Shown here: positions 52,634 to 61,523 of the stretch, piece by piece | How positions within the stretch are numbered: the stretch's first letter is position 1 | How the letters are laid out: each line of letters begins with the position of its first letter | Source of the DNA: Roseovarius sp. MMSF_3281 | GTDB lineage: Bacteria > Pseudomonadota > Alphaproteobacteria > Rhodobacterales > Rhodobacteraceae | Reading direction: 5' to 3' | Assembly: GCF_030733685.1 (NCBI RefSeq) | Contig: NZ_JASHIM010000001.1 | Span: 124,001 to 188,000 of the forward strand | DNA length: 64,000 nt | Position numbers and translations under genes: made by a program | Notes under the pieces: generated by a model | What the model saw: only the letters and a program-made list of their open reading frames with translations | The model's database searches: none | Told to the model about the DNA's origin: nothing

Positions 52634-53722
52634 GTGCAGCCCACCTCCGCCCCGCGACTGGAAACCAAGCACCTGATGCGCCGCTACGGCGGACAAGTGG
52701 TAGTGGACGACGTGTCGCTTGAGGTGATGCCGGGGCAGGTGACCTGCCTGCTTGGCCCTTCGGGCTGTGGCAAATCGACGACCCTGCGGATGATCGCGGG
52801 GGTCGAAATGCAGGACCAGGGCGAAATCTGGGTCGATGGCAAGCTGATCTGCGACACGGTGTTTCGCGTGCCGCCCGAGCGTCGCCATATCGGGTTGATG
52901 TTCCAGGACTTCGCGCTGTTTCCGCATCTCAGCGTGGGGGCGAACGTGGCCTTCGGCCTGTCCGGCGACAAGGCCGGGATGGGCCGCCGGGTGGAGGAAT
53001 TGCTCAAGCGCGTGGGGCTTGGCAGCTATGCTGAAAAATACCCTCACGAACTGTCGGGCGGCGAACAACAGCGCGTGGCGCTGGCCCGTGCGCTTGCCCC
53101 GCGTCCGCGTATCATGCTGATGGATGAGCCTTTCTCGGGCCTTGATAACCGGCTGCGTGACGGGATTCGCGACGAAACCCTCGATATCCTGCGCGAACAG
53201 GACACGGCCGTGCTTTTGGTCACGCATGAGCCGGAAGAGGCCATGCGCATGGCCGACCAGATCGCCCTGATGCGCCACGGCAAGATCGTGCAGCAAGGCG
53301 CGCCTTACAACATCTATAACGCGCCGGTGGATCGTGATGCCGTGGCCTTTTTCAGCGATATCAACGTGATCCGCGGAAAGGTGCAGGGCAGCCTGGTGCA
53401 AACCGCCTTTGGCCAATTCCTTGCGCCCGGTGTGCATGAGGGCAACGAGGTGGATATCGTCATCCGCCCGCAACACATGAAGATCGATTTCGACCGGCAG
53501 GGGCGGGGGCCCGATCCGACCATCGAATACGGCACGGCGGCACGGGGCGTGGTGACTCGGGCGCGTTTCATGGGCTCGGAAAGCCTTGTGGAATTCCGCA
53601 TGGACCACGACGGCTCCCATCTCAAGGCGACGGTGCCAAATGTCTTCTTGCCCAAGCTGGACACGGCGCTGTGGCTCATGATCCGGCGTGACCGTTGCTT
53701 TACCTTTCCGGTCAAGGACTGA
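52634..53722 (+). CDS. ABC transporter ATPase (Fbp/Pot type), orphan
   Basis: A 362-residue ATPase with Walker A GPSGCGKST, Q-loop FQDFALFPHLSV, signature LSGGEQQR and Walker B IMLMDEPFSGLD, followed by a TOBE regulatory domain (about 290-362). The set resembles ATPases for iron, polyamines or thiamine. No permease or binding-protein gene is next to it, so its partner is elsewhere. The likely start is a GTG at 52634 (VQPTSAPRLETK) with AGAGG upstream; no ATG in frame gives a better start. Confidence 0.83.
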   Translation: MQPTSAPRLETKHLMRRYGGQVVVDDVSLEVMPGQVTCLLGPSGCGKSTTLRMIAGVEMQDQGEIWVDGKLICDTVFRVPPERRHIGLMFQDFALFPHLSVGANVAFGLSGDKAGMGRRVEELLKRVGLGSYAEKYPHELSGGEQQRVALARALAPRPRIMLMDEPFSGLDNRLRDGIRDETLDILREQDTAVLLVTHEPEEAMRMADQIALMRHGKIVQQGAPYNIYNAPVDRDAVAFFSDINVIRGKVQGSLVQTAFGQFLAPGVHEGNEVDIVIRPQHMKIDFDRQGRGPDPTIEYGTAARGVVTRARFMGSESLVEFRMDHDGSHLKATVPNVFLPKLDTALWLMIRRDRCFTFPVKD

Positions 53723-54097
53723 ACCGTCGTGGGAAAGGGGGCGCTGCCCCCGCCGCCCTGCGGGCGACTCCCCCGGAGTATTTTAAGAAAGATGAAGGCT
53801 TTCCTGGCTGTTTTCATCTTTCTCCAAATACTCTCGCCGGAGGCCCCGGTTTGCCATGGTGCAGGCCGCTGGACCGGAGGGCGCACCGCCGTGCCACGGG
53901 CGGCACGCGCCCGCAGGGCGCTTGGCCCGTGCGCGGGCTTGACCGCGCCCAACCGGGTTTGAAGGGGAATTTTTTGTCCGAATCCGGCGGATCAGGGCGC
54001 ATTGCGCCTTCCAACCGGCGCGCAGAGGGCTTAGATACGGTTGACGAAAATCCCGGGGGCGCGCACAAACGACCCCCGACACTGGGAGAGAGAGACC
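53723..54097. other. 375-base intergenic region with a composite inverted repeat
   Basis: This gap between the ABC ATPase and tatA has no convincing gene. The first 120 bases form the composite repeat listed separately; the rest (53850-54080) is GC-rich and holds the tatA promoter, which I cannot resolve. Confidence 0.6.
53737..53845. repeat. Composite inverted-repeat element (copy near tatA)
   Basis: It consists of a hairpin GGGGGC-gct-GCCCCC (53737-53751), the block CTCCCCCGGAG, then a long stem: GAGTATTTTAAGAAAGATGAA-type left arm (53776-53796) and its complement at 53813-53833 with about four mismatches, and finally CGCCGGAGGCCCC. The same order of parts occurs at 58456-58556 with different arm sequences, so architecture is kept while stem letters change together. 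Confidence 0.7.
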
Positions 54098-54331
54098 ATG
54101 TTCAATAATATCGGCCTTCCGGGCCTTCTTCTGATCGCCGTCGTGGTGCTGGTGCTTTTCGGCCGCGGCAAGATTTCTTCGCTGATGGGCGAAGTGGGCA
54201 AGGGGATCACTTCGTTCAAGAAGGGCGTTGCCGAGGGCAACAAGGAAATCGAAGACGCGGGTGAAGAGGCCGAAGATTCGACCGAGAGTGCGAAAGACGT
54301 CACGCCCGACGCCGAAAAAGACAAGGCGTAA
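54098..54331 (+). CDS. tatA: Twin-arginine translocase subunit TatA
   Basis: A 77-residue protein: short N-terminus, one membrane helix ([20 protein letters not shown]) with the FGRGK hinge, an amphipathic helix ([18 protein letters not shown]) and an acidic tail. TatA forms the pore of the Tat export system. It begins a tight tatABC operon; tatB starts 6 bases after its stop. Confidence 0.95.
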   Translation: MFNNIGLPGLLLIAVVVLVLFGRGKISSLMGEVGKGITSFKKGVAEGNKEIEDAGEEAEDSTESAKDVTPDAEKDKA

Positions 54332-54337
54332 GCCTCG

Positions 54338-54820
54338 ATGCTTGATCTTGGCTGGACCGAGCTGCTGCTGATTGGCATCGTGGCGTTGATCGTCGTGGGG
54401 CCGAAGGACCTTCCGGGGATGTTCCGGACGGTGGGCAACTTCGTGGGCAAGGCCAAGCGCATGGCGCGCGATTTCAGCCAGGCGATGAACGATGCCGCCG
54501 ATGACGCGGGCGTGCGGGATGTCTCGGATTCGCTGCGCAAGGCGACCAACCCGGTGGGCAGCGCCATGGACGAGGCCAAGAAGGCCACATCGACCTTTAC
54601 CCAGGACACCATGGCCGGCCCGAAGAAAAGCGCGTTGAACGAAGAGCGCGCGGCGGATGCCGAGAAGATTCGCCAGAAATCCGCCGAGGTGGCGCAGGCA
54701 CGGCTTGATCGCGAGGCCGAAGAGCGCGCCGCCAAGGAGGCCGAAGCCGCCAAGGCGGAGGAGGCCGCAGGCGAGGCTGGCAAGGATGGGGCCGAGGCCT
54801 CCGAGGACAAAACTAAATGA
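54338..54820 (+). CDS. tatB: Twin-arginine translocase subunit TatB
   Basis: A 160-residue protein with an N-terminal helix ([20 protein letters not shown]), the conserved [13 protein letters not shown] segment, and a long helical tail rich in Ala, Glu and Lys. TatB receives Tat substrates with TatC. Its last 4 bases overlap tatC (ATGA). Confidence 0.94.
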   Translation: MLDLGWTELLLIGIVALIVVGPKDLPGMFRTVGNFVGKAKRMARDFSQAMNDAADDAGVRDVSDSLRKATNPVGSAMDEAKKATSTFTQDTMAGPKKSALNEERAADAEKIRQKSAEVAQARLDREAEERAAKEAEAAKAEEAAGEAGKDGAEASEDKTK

Positions 54821-55800
54821 GCCCCACCGACGAGATCGAAGACAGTTCCGCGCCGCTGATCGAGCATTTGACCGAACTGCGCACGCGGTTGATCAAATCT
54901 GTCGTCGGCTTCCTGATCGGGATGATCATTTGCTTCAGCGTCGCCACGCCTATCTTCAATTTCCTGACGGCGCCCCTGTGCGATGTCCTGTCCAGCCGTG
55001 GGCAGGATTGCGACCTGATCTTCATCAGTCCGCAAGAAGGCTTCTTCGTGGCGATCAAGGTTTCGCTTCTGGGCGGCTTCATCCTGGCCTTTCCCTATAT
55101 CGCCAACCAGATGTGGCGGTTCGTGGCGCCGGGCCTGTATAAATCCGAGAAGGGCGCGTTCCTGCCCTTCCTGATCGCCTCGCCTTTCATGTTTTTCCTT
55201 GGCGCGGCCTTTGCCTTTTACGTGGTCACGCCGCTGGCCTATGATTTCTTCTTGGGGTTCCAGCAGTTCGGCTCGGGCGGGGAGGCACTGCCCGATGGCG
55301 ACCCGCAGAACGCCGCGCCGCTGAGCGTGGTTTTCCAGGGGTCGGCGCAGGAATACCTGAACCTGACGATCAAGTTCATCGTGGCCTTTGGCCTGTGTTT
55401 CCAGCTGCCGGTGCTTTTGACCCTGATGGGCAAGGCGGGCCTGGTCAGTTCCCAGGGGTTGGGCAATGTGCGCAAATACGCGGTTGTCGGTATCCTGGTG
55501 CTGGCCGCGCTTGTGACCCCGCCGGATGTCATCACGCAGGTGATCCTGTTTGTGGTGGTTTACGGCCTTTACGAGATTTCCATCTTCCTTGTGCGCCGGG
55601 TCGAGAAAAAGCGCGAGGAACAACTGCGCGAAGAGGGCCTGTGGTTCGACGAAGACGAGGACGAGGCCGATATGGATGAGGCCGAAGCCGCATCCGAACC
55701 CGCCGAAGACCCGCTTTTGAAAGACGACCCGTTGATGGATGAATTCGACGAGGATGACGACGAGGACCCGGGCATGGTCAACCGTGGCGAGGACAAATGA
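54817..55800 (+). CDS. tatC: Twin-arginine translocase subunit TatC with acidic C-terminal tail
   Basis: A 327-residue protein with six membrane helices (about 20-250). The N-terminal [15 protein letters not shown] and the loop [20 protein letters not shown] match TatC, the receptor for twin-arginine signals. The C-terminus adds about 65 residues, very rich in Asp and Glu, not found in E. coli TatC (258 residues). Such tails occur in related bacteria. Its stop overlaps the ATG of the next gene. Confidence 0.95.
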   Translation: MSPTDEIEDSSAPLIEHLTELRTRLIKSVVGFLIGMIICFSVATPIFNFLTAPLCDVLSSRGQDCDLIFISPQEGFFVAIKVSLLGGFILAFPYIANQMWRFVAPGLYKSEKGAFLPFLIASPFMFFLGAAFAFYVVTPLAYDFFLGFQQFGSGGEALPDGDPQNAAPLSVVFQGSAQEYLNLTIKFIVAFGLCFQLPVLLTLMGKAGLVSSQGLGNVRKYAVVGILVLAALVTPPDVITQVILFVVVYGLYEISIFLVRRVEKKREEQLREEGLWFDEDEDEADMDEAEAASEPAEDPLLKDDPLMDEFDEDDDEDPGMVNRGEDK

Positions 55801-56639
55801 GCGCCGATGCACTTGAACGGATCGCCGCCGCGCTAGAGCGGATGCATCCGGCGCCCATGGCGGCGCCCGAGTTCGGGGCCGCCGATGCCTTTGTCTGGCA
55901 TGTGGACCCCGATCGCCTGCAGCCGGTGGCGCAGGTCAACCGGGTCGAGATGTCGCTTCTGGTGGGCATCGACCGGTCACGCGATACGCTGCTTGAGAAT
56001 ACCCGGCAATTCGCCAAGGGCCTGCCGGCCAACAATGCGCTTCTTTGGGGGGCGCGGGGGATGGGCAAGTCCAGCCTTGTGAAGGCGGTTCATGCCGCCG
56101 TTCTGGACGAGGGGTTGCCGCTCAAGGTCGTGGAGTTGCAGCGCGAGGACCTGGTGAGCGTGGGCCGGTTGCTGACCCTGCTGCGCACCGCGCCGGACGA
56201 ACGGTTCATCCTGTTTTGCGACGACCTGTCGTTTTCCCATGACGATCAGCATTACAAAAGCCTCAAAGCGGTGCTGGATGGCGGGATCGAAGGGCGGCCC
56301 GAGAACGTGGTGTTCTATGCCACCTCGAACCGGCGCCACCTGATGCCGCGTGACATGATCGAGAACGAACGCTCCAGCGCGATCAACCCCTCCGAAGCGG
56401 TCGAGGAAAAGGTGTCGCTGTCGGATCGCTTCGGGCTTTGGCTGGGCTTCCACCCCTGCGATCAGGATGAATATCTTTCGATGATCGAGGGCTATTGTGC
56501 CGCCTATGACGTTGCGATCGCGCCCGAAACCCTGCGCGCCGAGGCAATCGAATGGCAGGCGACGCGCGGTGGCCGGTCGGGCCGGGTGGCCTGGCAGTTC
56601 TTTACCGATCTGGCGGGGCGGCACGGCGTCAGGGTTTGA
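55797..56639 (+). CDS. AAA-type ATPase (DUF815 family)
   Basis: A 280-residue P-loop ATPase with Walker A GARGMGKSS near 84, Walker B FILFCDDLSF, and the DUF815 marks HYKSLKAVLDGGIEGRPENV and YATSNRRHLMPRDM. Function of the family is not well known; it may act as a chaperone. It overlaps tatC by 4 bases, so it is translated with the Tat system in this organism, which hints at a role in handling of folded export substrates, though gene order alone is weak proof. Confidence 0.85.
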   Translation: MSADALERIAAALERMHPAPMAAPEFGAADAFVWHVDPDRLQPVAQVNRVEMSLLVGIDRSRDTLLENTRQFAKGLPANNALLWGARGMGKSSLVKAVHAAVLDEGLPLKVVELQREDLVSVGRLLTLLRTAPDERFILFCDDLSFSHDDQHYKSLKAVLDGGIEGRPENVVFYATSNRRHLMPRDMIENERSSAINPSEAVEEKVSLSDRFGLWLGFHPCDQDEYLSMIEGYCAAYDVAIAPETLRAEAIEWQATRGGRSGRVAWQFFTDLAGRHGVRV

Positions 56640-56750
56640 CCACGGGCGCAAAATCGGCCGGGTCGTTTTTTTACAGGGATATATCGCAATCCTGCAGGTG
56701 GCGGCGGCCGCTTCTGACGAGACTGAAGTCAAATCAGAAGGAGACGCCAG

Positions 56751-58307
56751 ATGACCCTGCAAGAGCGCAAACCCCGTAGCCGGTCCGGTGGCCGGTCTGC
56801 CCGCCGCGCCCTGCGCACCGCCCCCAAGCACGATATGCTGCCCGGTCTGACCCGCGGTCTTCCGCTTTGCGAGGTGATGGACGGGGCACAGGTTGAGCGG
56901 ATCGACGCGGCCTCGATGGATATCCTGGAAAATGTCGGCGTGCAGTTCCGCGATCCGATCGCGTTGGAAGACTGGAAGCGTGTTGGCGCCAAGGTCGAGG
57001 GGGAGTTCGTGTATCTGGATCGCGGCCTTGTGCGCGAGTTGATCGCAACCATCCCCGAAAGCTTTACCTACCACGCCCGCGATCCGATGAAGAACGTGGC
57101 CCTTGGCGGGCCGCATTCGATCTTCGTGCCGATGACAGGCGCGCCTTTCCTGCGCGATCTGGACGACGTGCGCCGCAATCCGACGCTGGATGACCTGGCG
57201 ATGTTCCACAAGCTGAGCCATATGCTGCCCGGGCTGCACAGTTCGGCCCACCACATCGTGGAACCCTATGACCACCCGATCAGTCAGCGGCACCTGCGTA
57301 TCACCTATTCGTCGATGAAACACTCGGACAAGACCTTCATGGGCATGACCACAAGCCCGAAGAACGCCGAGGACGTGATGGAGATGTGCGCCATCCTCTT
57401 TGGCGAGGATTTCCTTGAAGATCACCCGGTGACCACCGGCAACTGCAACGGCAATTCGCCGCTTGTCTGGGATGAAACCATGCTGGGCGCGATGCGCGCA
57501 TTTTGTAAGCGCAAACAGCCGGTGCTGTGCTCACCTTTCGTTTTGGGAGGGGCCAATACACCGGCCAGCGTGCCCGCCACAGTGGCGCAGCTCAATGCCG
57601 AGGCGCTTTCGGCGCTGGCCTATACACAGGTTATCCGCAAGGGCGCCCCGGCGATCTACGGCCATTACCTGTCGACCGTCAGCATGAAATCCGGCGCGCC
57701 CATGGCCGGTACACCCGAGATCAGCCTGATGAACTTCATGATCGGGCAGATGGCGCGGCATTACGGCGTGCCGTGGCGCACCTCGAACACCCTTGGCGGG
57801 GCCAAGACCTTTGACGCGCAGGCAGGCTATGAATCGGCCACCACGCTGTCGGCGGTGATCCATGCCGGGGCGAACTATATCTGGCATTCGGCGGGATGGA
57901 ACGAGGCGGGGATGCATTGTTCGACCGCGAAATTCGTGGTCGATGCCGAACAATGCGCCATGGCCCACAAGATGGCGCGCGGCCTCGACTGGGGGGATTT
58001 CGATCAGGCTATGGCCGCCGTGCCCGACGTGGGGCCGGGCGGGCATTACCTTGGCCATCCGCATACGCAGGAGAATTTTCAAAGCGCGTTCTTCATGCCG
58101 GATCTTTTCGACAACAACTCAATCGAACAATGGATCGCCGAAGGCAGTGTTGAGATCACGGAACGCGCGCTCAACCACGCCCGCAAGCTTTTGTCGGAGT
58201 ATCAAGAGCCGAAACTGGACGAAGCCAGGAACGAGGCGCTATTGGATTATATCGCAAGGCGTGAACGCGAAATCCCGGCGGCGGATGCTTTGAACCAGGA
58301 TTACTAA
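56751..58307 (+). CDS. Trimethylamine methyltransferase-family (MttB superfamily) protein
   Basis: A 518-residue TIM-barrel methyltransferase of the MttB superfamily: LPGLTRGLPLCEVMDGAQVE, HSSAHHIVEPYDHPISQRHL, YGVPWRTSNTLGGAKTFDAQ, and the long open frame without an in-frame UAG, so it is the non-pyrrolysine kind. Members demethylate quaternary amines such as glycine betaine or proline betaine and pass the methyl group to a corrinoid protein. No corrinoid protein gene is nearby. GAAGGAGACGCC precedes the ATG. A peptide-type importer follows, convergent. Confidence 0.88.
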   Translation: MTLQERKPRSRSGGRSARRALRTAPKHDMLPGLTRGLPLCEVMDGAQVERIDAASMDILENVGVQFRDPIALEDWKRVGAKVEGEFVYLDRGLVRELIATIPESFTYHARDPMKNVALGGPHSIFVPMTGAPFLRDLDDVRRNPTLDDLAMFHKLSHMLPGLHSSAHHIVEPYDHPISQRHLRITYSSMKHSDKTFMGMTTSPKNAEDVMEMCAILFGEDFLEDHPVTTGNCNGNSPLVWDETMLGAMRAFCKRKQPVLCSPFVLGGANTPASVPATVAQLNAEALSALAYTQVIRKGAPAIYGHYLSTVSMKSGAPMAGTPEISLMNFMIGQMARHYGVPWRTSNTLGGAKTFDAQAGYESATTLSAVIHAGANYIWHSAGWNEAGMHCSTAKFVVDAEQCAMAHKMARGLDWGDFDQAMAAVPDVGPGGHYLGHPHTQENFQSAFFMPDLFDNNSIEQWIAEGSVEITERALNHARKLLSEYQEPKLDEARNEALLDYIARREREIPAADALNQDY

Positions 58308-58419
58308 AGCGTTCCGCCTTTAACCTGAGACATCGGCGAAAGGCGGAACGCGTGCAACGATTGAGCGGAGCACTGCGTTTCGCAAAAATCTGTGATCCAG
58401 GCTTTTCGCGAAACGCTTT
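58306..58419. repeat. 114-bp palindromic dispersed repeat, copy 2
   Basis: The same element as at 6663-6776: starts AAAGCGTTCCGCC within the TAA stop of the methyltransferase gene and ends GCGAAACGCTTT, so its 12-base ends are an inverted repeat with one mismatch. By eye about ten of 114 bases differ from copy 1; most changes fall in loops, as expected if the stems are kept. It too lies between convergent genes. Confidence 0.85.
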
Positions 58420-58455
58420 AAGCGGCGTGGCTGCACCACGCTTTATGGTTGGAGT

Positions 58456-58556
58456 GAGGGGCGCTGCCCCTCAAACTCCCCGGGGTATTGGGACCAAGAA
58501 AAAACCCTTGAAGTGCTATGGGTTTTTCTTGGCGAAAATACCCCCGCCGGAGGCAT
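58456..58556. repeat. Composite inverted-repeat element (copy near the ABC importer)
   Basis: Hairpin GAGGGGC-gct-GCCCCTC (58456-58472), block CTCCCCGGGGTATT, inner stem CCAAGAAAAAACCC (58494-58507) with GGGTTTTTCTTGG (58520-58532), outer stem GGGGTATT with AATACCCC, ending CGCCGGAGGC. It has the same order as the element at 53737-53845. A T run in the right arm could make it a terminator for either flanking gene. Confidence 0.7.
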
Positions 58557-58588
58557 CCGACGGCAACGCCGGGTGCCAGCGGTCGGAA

Positions 58589-59554
58589 TCATTCGGCCAA
58601 GTGGCAGGCCACGCGGGTGTCGCCGATTTGGCGCATCTTGGGGCGTTCTTTCTTGCAGCGATCCACCGCCAGCGGGCAACGCGGGTGAAAGGCGCAGCCC
58701 GGGGGCGGGTTGATCGGGTCGGGGATTTCGCCCTTGGGCGGGTCCACCTCGCGCCCGAAGCCATCCATGCGCGGGGCGGCGTCAAAAAGCATTTGGGTAT
58801 AGGGGTGCTTGGGGTCTGAAAAAAGCCGGTCGCGCGGTGCTTCTTCGACAAGGCGGCCAAGGTAAAGCACCCCGATGACATCGGCCATATGGTGCACCAC
58901 CGTGAGGTCGTGACTGATGAAGAGATAGGTCAGGCCCATCTCTTCCTGCAAATCCGACATCAGGTTGAGAACCTGGCTTTGCACCGAGACATCCAGTGCC
59001 GAGGTCGGCTCATCACAGACGATGATGCGCGGGTTGGAGGCCAGTGCGCGGGCGATGCAGATCCGCTGCCGTTGCCCGCCTGAAAACTCATGCGGGAACT
59101 TGCCCGCGTCCTTGGCCGACAGCCCCACCTGTTCCAGCAGCTTTTCGGCCAGCCCTTCGGTCTTGCCGCCGCGCGCCGCCATGGGTTCGTTGATGATCTC
59201 GCGCACCCGCCAGCGCGGGTTGAGCGAGGCGTAGGGGTCTTGAAAGATCATCTGCACTTCGGCGCGGACCTCGGCCACTTTGGCCGGATCGGTTTCGGTG
59301 GCCAGGTCGACACCGTCGATTTCGACATTGCCGTCGCTGGCGGGCAGCAGGCCCACCACGATCTTGCCGATGGTGGATTTGCCCGAGCCGCTTTCGCCGA
59401 CGAGGGCGTAAACGGTCTTGTCCTCGACATCGAAGCTTACCTCCGAAACGGCGGTAAGGTAGGCCTTGTCGCGCCGTTCGATCACCCGGTTGAGCCATGG
59501 TTTCGAGACATCGAACACCCGGGTGAGGTTCTTGATGGAAATCAGCGCGCTCAT
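58589..59554 (-). CDS. Peptide-type ABC importer ATPase (DppF/OppF-like)
   Basis: A 321-residue ATPase: Walker A GESGSGKST, Q-loop FQDPYASLNPRWRV, signature FSGGQRQR, Walker B IIVCDEPTSALDVS and the C-terminal oligopeptide-ABC Cys segment (FHPRCPLAVDRC). It energises import with the partner ATPase at 59551. AAGGGAG precedes its ATG, which overlaps the stop of the upstream ATPase gene (ATGA). Last gene of the operon; convergent with the MttB-type gene. Confidence 0.9.
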   Translation of the reverse strand: MSALISIKNLTRVFDVSKPWLNRVIERRDKAYLTAVSEVSFDVEDKTVYALVGESGSGKSTIGKIVVGLLPASDGNVEIDGVDLATETDPAKVAEVRAEVQMIFQDPYASLNPRWRVREIINEPMAARGGKTEGLAEKLLEQVGLSAKDAGKFPHEFSGGQRQRICIARALASNPRIIVCDEPTSALDVSVQSQVLNLMSDLQEEMGLTYLFISHDLTVVHHMADVIGVLYLGRLVEEAPRDRLFSDPKHPYTQMLFDAAPRMDGFGREVDPPKGEIPDPINPPPGCAFHPRCPLAVDRCKKERPKMRQIGDTRVACHLAE

Positions 59555-60564
59555 GCGGGCTCTCCCTTGGTGGTCTCGGGTTGGGGCAGGGGGTGCCAAC
59601 AGGCCGCGCGCCCGTCGCAGTAATCAATCCGTGGCGGCGGGTCGGCGCGGCATTCATCAGTGGCCCGGTCACAACGTGGATGGAAGGCACAGCCATGCGG
59701 CAGCGACCCCAGCCGAGGCATGGCGCCGGGGATTTGCCGCAGGCGTTTCGCGCCTTGGCTGGCCATCGGGGTCGAGGCCATGAGACCGGCGGTATAGGGG
59801 TGGCGGGCCTGGGTGATCACCTCGCGCACGGGTCCGAGTTCGGCCAGACGCCCGGCATACATCACTGCCACGCGGTCGGCGGCCTCGGCAATCACGCCCA
59901 TGTCATGGGTGACCAGCATGACCGCCACGCCGCGTTCGCGGCAGAGCCGTTTGAGGAGGGCGACGATCTGCGCCTGAACGCTGACGTCCAGCGCGGTGGT
60001 CGGCTCGTCGGCGATGATCAGGTCCGGCTCGGCGCAAAGTGCCAGGGCAATCACCACCCGTTGGCGCATGCCGCCGGAAAACTCGTGTGGGAAGCTGCCG
60101 ATGCGGTCGCGGGCGGCCGGGATGCCCACTTCCTCAAGCGCGGCAATGGCGCGTTCCTGCGCCTCGGATTGGTTGACATCCAGATGCTCAAGGATGGTTT
60201 CGGTCAGTTGGTCACCGATGGTCAGCAATGGGTTGAGCGAGGTCAGGGGATCCTGAAAGATCATCCCCATTTTCTTGCCACGCAAGCGCCGCAGGGCCTC
60301 GCGCTTGATGTTGTGAATGGGCTGGCCCGACAGCAGGATTTCCCCTTGGGTGATCCGCGCGGGCGGGTCCAGAAGGCCGATCACCGCGTTGCCGGTCATC
60401 GACTTGCCGGCCCCGGATTCGCCCACCACGCCAAGGATTTCCCCGGCGTGGATGTCGTAACTGACCCGGTCCACCGGGCGCAGGATGCCGTGGCGGGTGG
60501 GAATTTCCACCACCAGATCGCGGACGGAGAGTACCGGGTCTTTGTCCATCTCGGGGCCTTTCAT
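59551..60564 (-). CDS. Peptide-type ABC importer ATPase (DppD/OppD-like)
   Basis: A 337-residue ATPase: Walker A GESGAGKSM, Q-loop FQDPLTSLNPLLTI, signature FSGGMRQR, Walker B LIIADEPTTALDVS, and the C-terminal segment HGCAFHPRCDRATDEC. The ATG at 60564 overlaps the stop of the permease gene (TAATG); a second ATG at 60549 with AAAGG upstream is also possible. Confidence 0.9.
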   Translation of the reverse strand: MKGPEMDKDPVLSVRDLVVEIPTRHGILRPVDRVSYDIHAGEILGVVGESGAGKSMTGNAVIGLLDPPARITQGEILLSGQPIHNIKREALRRLRGKKMGMIFQDPLTSLNPLLTIGDQLTETILEHLDVNQSEAQERAIAALEEVGIPAARDRIGSFPHEFSGGMRQRVVIALALCAEPDLIIADEPTTALDVSVQAQIVALLKRLCRERGVAVMLVTHDMGVIAEAADRVAVMYAGRLAELGPVREVITQARHPYTAGLMASTPMASQGAKRLRQIPGAMPRLGSLPHGCAFHPRCDRATDECRADPPPRIDYCDGRAACWHPLPQPETTKGEPA

Positions 60565-61523
60565 TATCGCAGCCTCGGGTTCAGCGCATCGCGCAGCCAA
60601 TCGCCCAGAAGGTTGATCGACAGGGCCAGTGCCAGAAGCGTTGCGGCGGGGAAGACCAGAATCCACCATTCGCCCGAGAACATGAATTCCTGCCCGATGC
60701 GGATGAGCGTGCCGAGCGAGGGTTTGGTGGGCGGTGCGCCAACGCCAAGGAACGACAGCGTCGCCTCGGCGATAATCGCCAGGGCCAGTGAAATCGTCGC
60801 GATCACCAGCACCGGGTTCAGCACGTTGGGCAGGATATGGCGCAGCATGATCGACAGAGGCTTGCGCCCCACAAGGCGCGCGGCCTGCACGTATTCCTTG
60901 TTCTTTTCAACCAAGGTGGCCCCGCGCACCACGCGGGCAAACTGCACCCAATCCGACAGGCCGATGGCAAGGATCAGCACCCAGATTGCCATCTGGTCGC
61001 GGTATTCGGGGGGCGTGATCCCCTTTGCGATGCCAAAGATCAGCATCGCCACGAGGATCGCCGGGAAGGTCAATTGCACATCGGCCACCCGCATGATGAT
61101 GGTTTCCGTCCAGCCGCCGGAATACCCCGCCAGAAGCCCTAGGATCACGCCCAGCACCATGGCCAGAAGCACCGCCGAGAAGCCGACGAACAGCGAAATC
61201 CGCATCCCGTAAAGGATGGTGGAAAACACGTCACGCCCTTGGTCATCGGTGCCAAGCAGGAAACTGTCGCCGGTAAAGGCATTGGCTTCGCCCGGTGGGG
61301 TAAAGCCGTTCATCAGGTTCAGGGTGGCCGGATCAAACGGATCATGCGGCGCGACAAGCGGGGCAAGGACCGCGCAAAGCACAAGCGTCAGCACCACGCA
61401 GAACGAGAGGACCGCCACCGGCGCGCGGCGGAAGGAATAGAGGAAATCGCTTTGCCATGCGCGGGCCAGACGGCTGGGCGCGCGTTCGGGCGTCGGCGGG
61501 ATGGGAGGGGCGGTATCGGTCAT
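60564..61523 (-). CDS. Peptide-type ABC importer permease (DppC-like)
   Basis: A 319-residue inner-membrane permease with about six helices and the EAA loop region EYVQAARLVGRKPLSIMLRH, preceded by the OppC-type FLLGTDDQGRDVFSTILYG. It pairs with the DppB-like permease whose gene overlaps its start by 4 bases (ATGA). Confidence 0.9.
   Translation of the reverse strand: MTDTAPPIPPTPERAPSRLARAWQSDFLYSFRRAPVAVLSFCVVLTLVLCAVLAPLVAPHDPFDPATLNLMNGFTPPGEANAFTGDSFLLGTDDQGRDVFSTILYGMRISLFVGFSAVLLAMVLGVILGLLAGYSGGWTETIIMRVADVQLTFPAILVAMLIFGIAKGITPPEYRDQMAIWVLILAIGLSDWVQFARVVRGATLVEKNKEYVQAARLVGRKPLSIMLRHILPNVLNPVLVIATISLALAIIAEATLSFLGVGAPPTKPSLGTLIRIGQEFMFSGEWWILVFPAATLLALALSINLLGDWLRDALNPRLR

Noticed and set aside
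56751-58307. Pyrrolysine-encoding MttB
   Set aside because: The frame has no in-frame TAG, ends with TAA, and no pyl genes are present.
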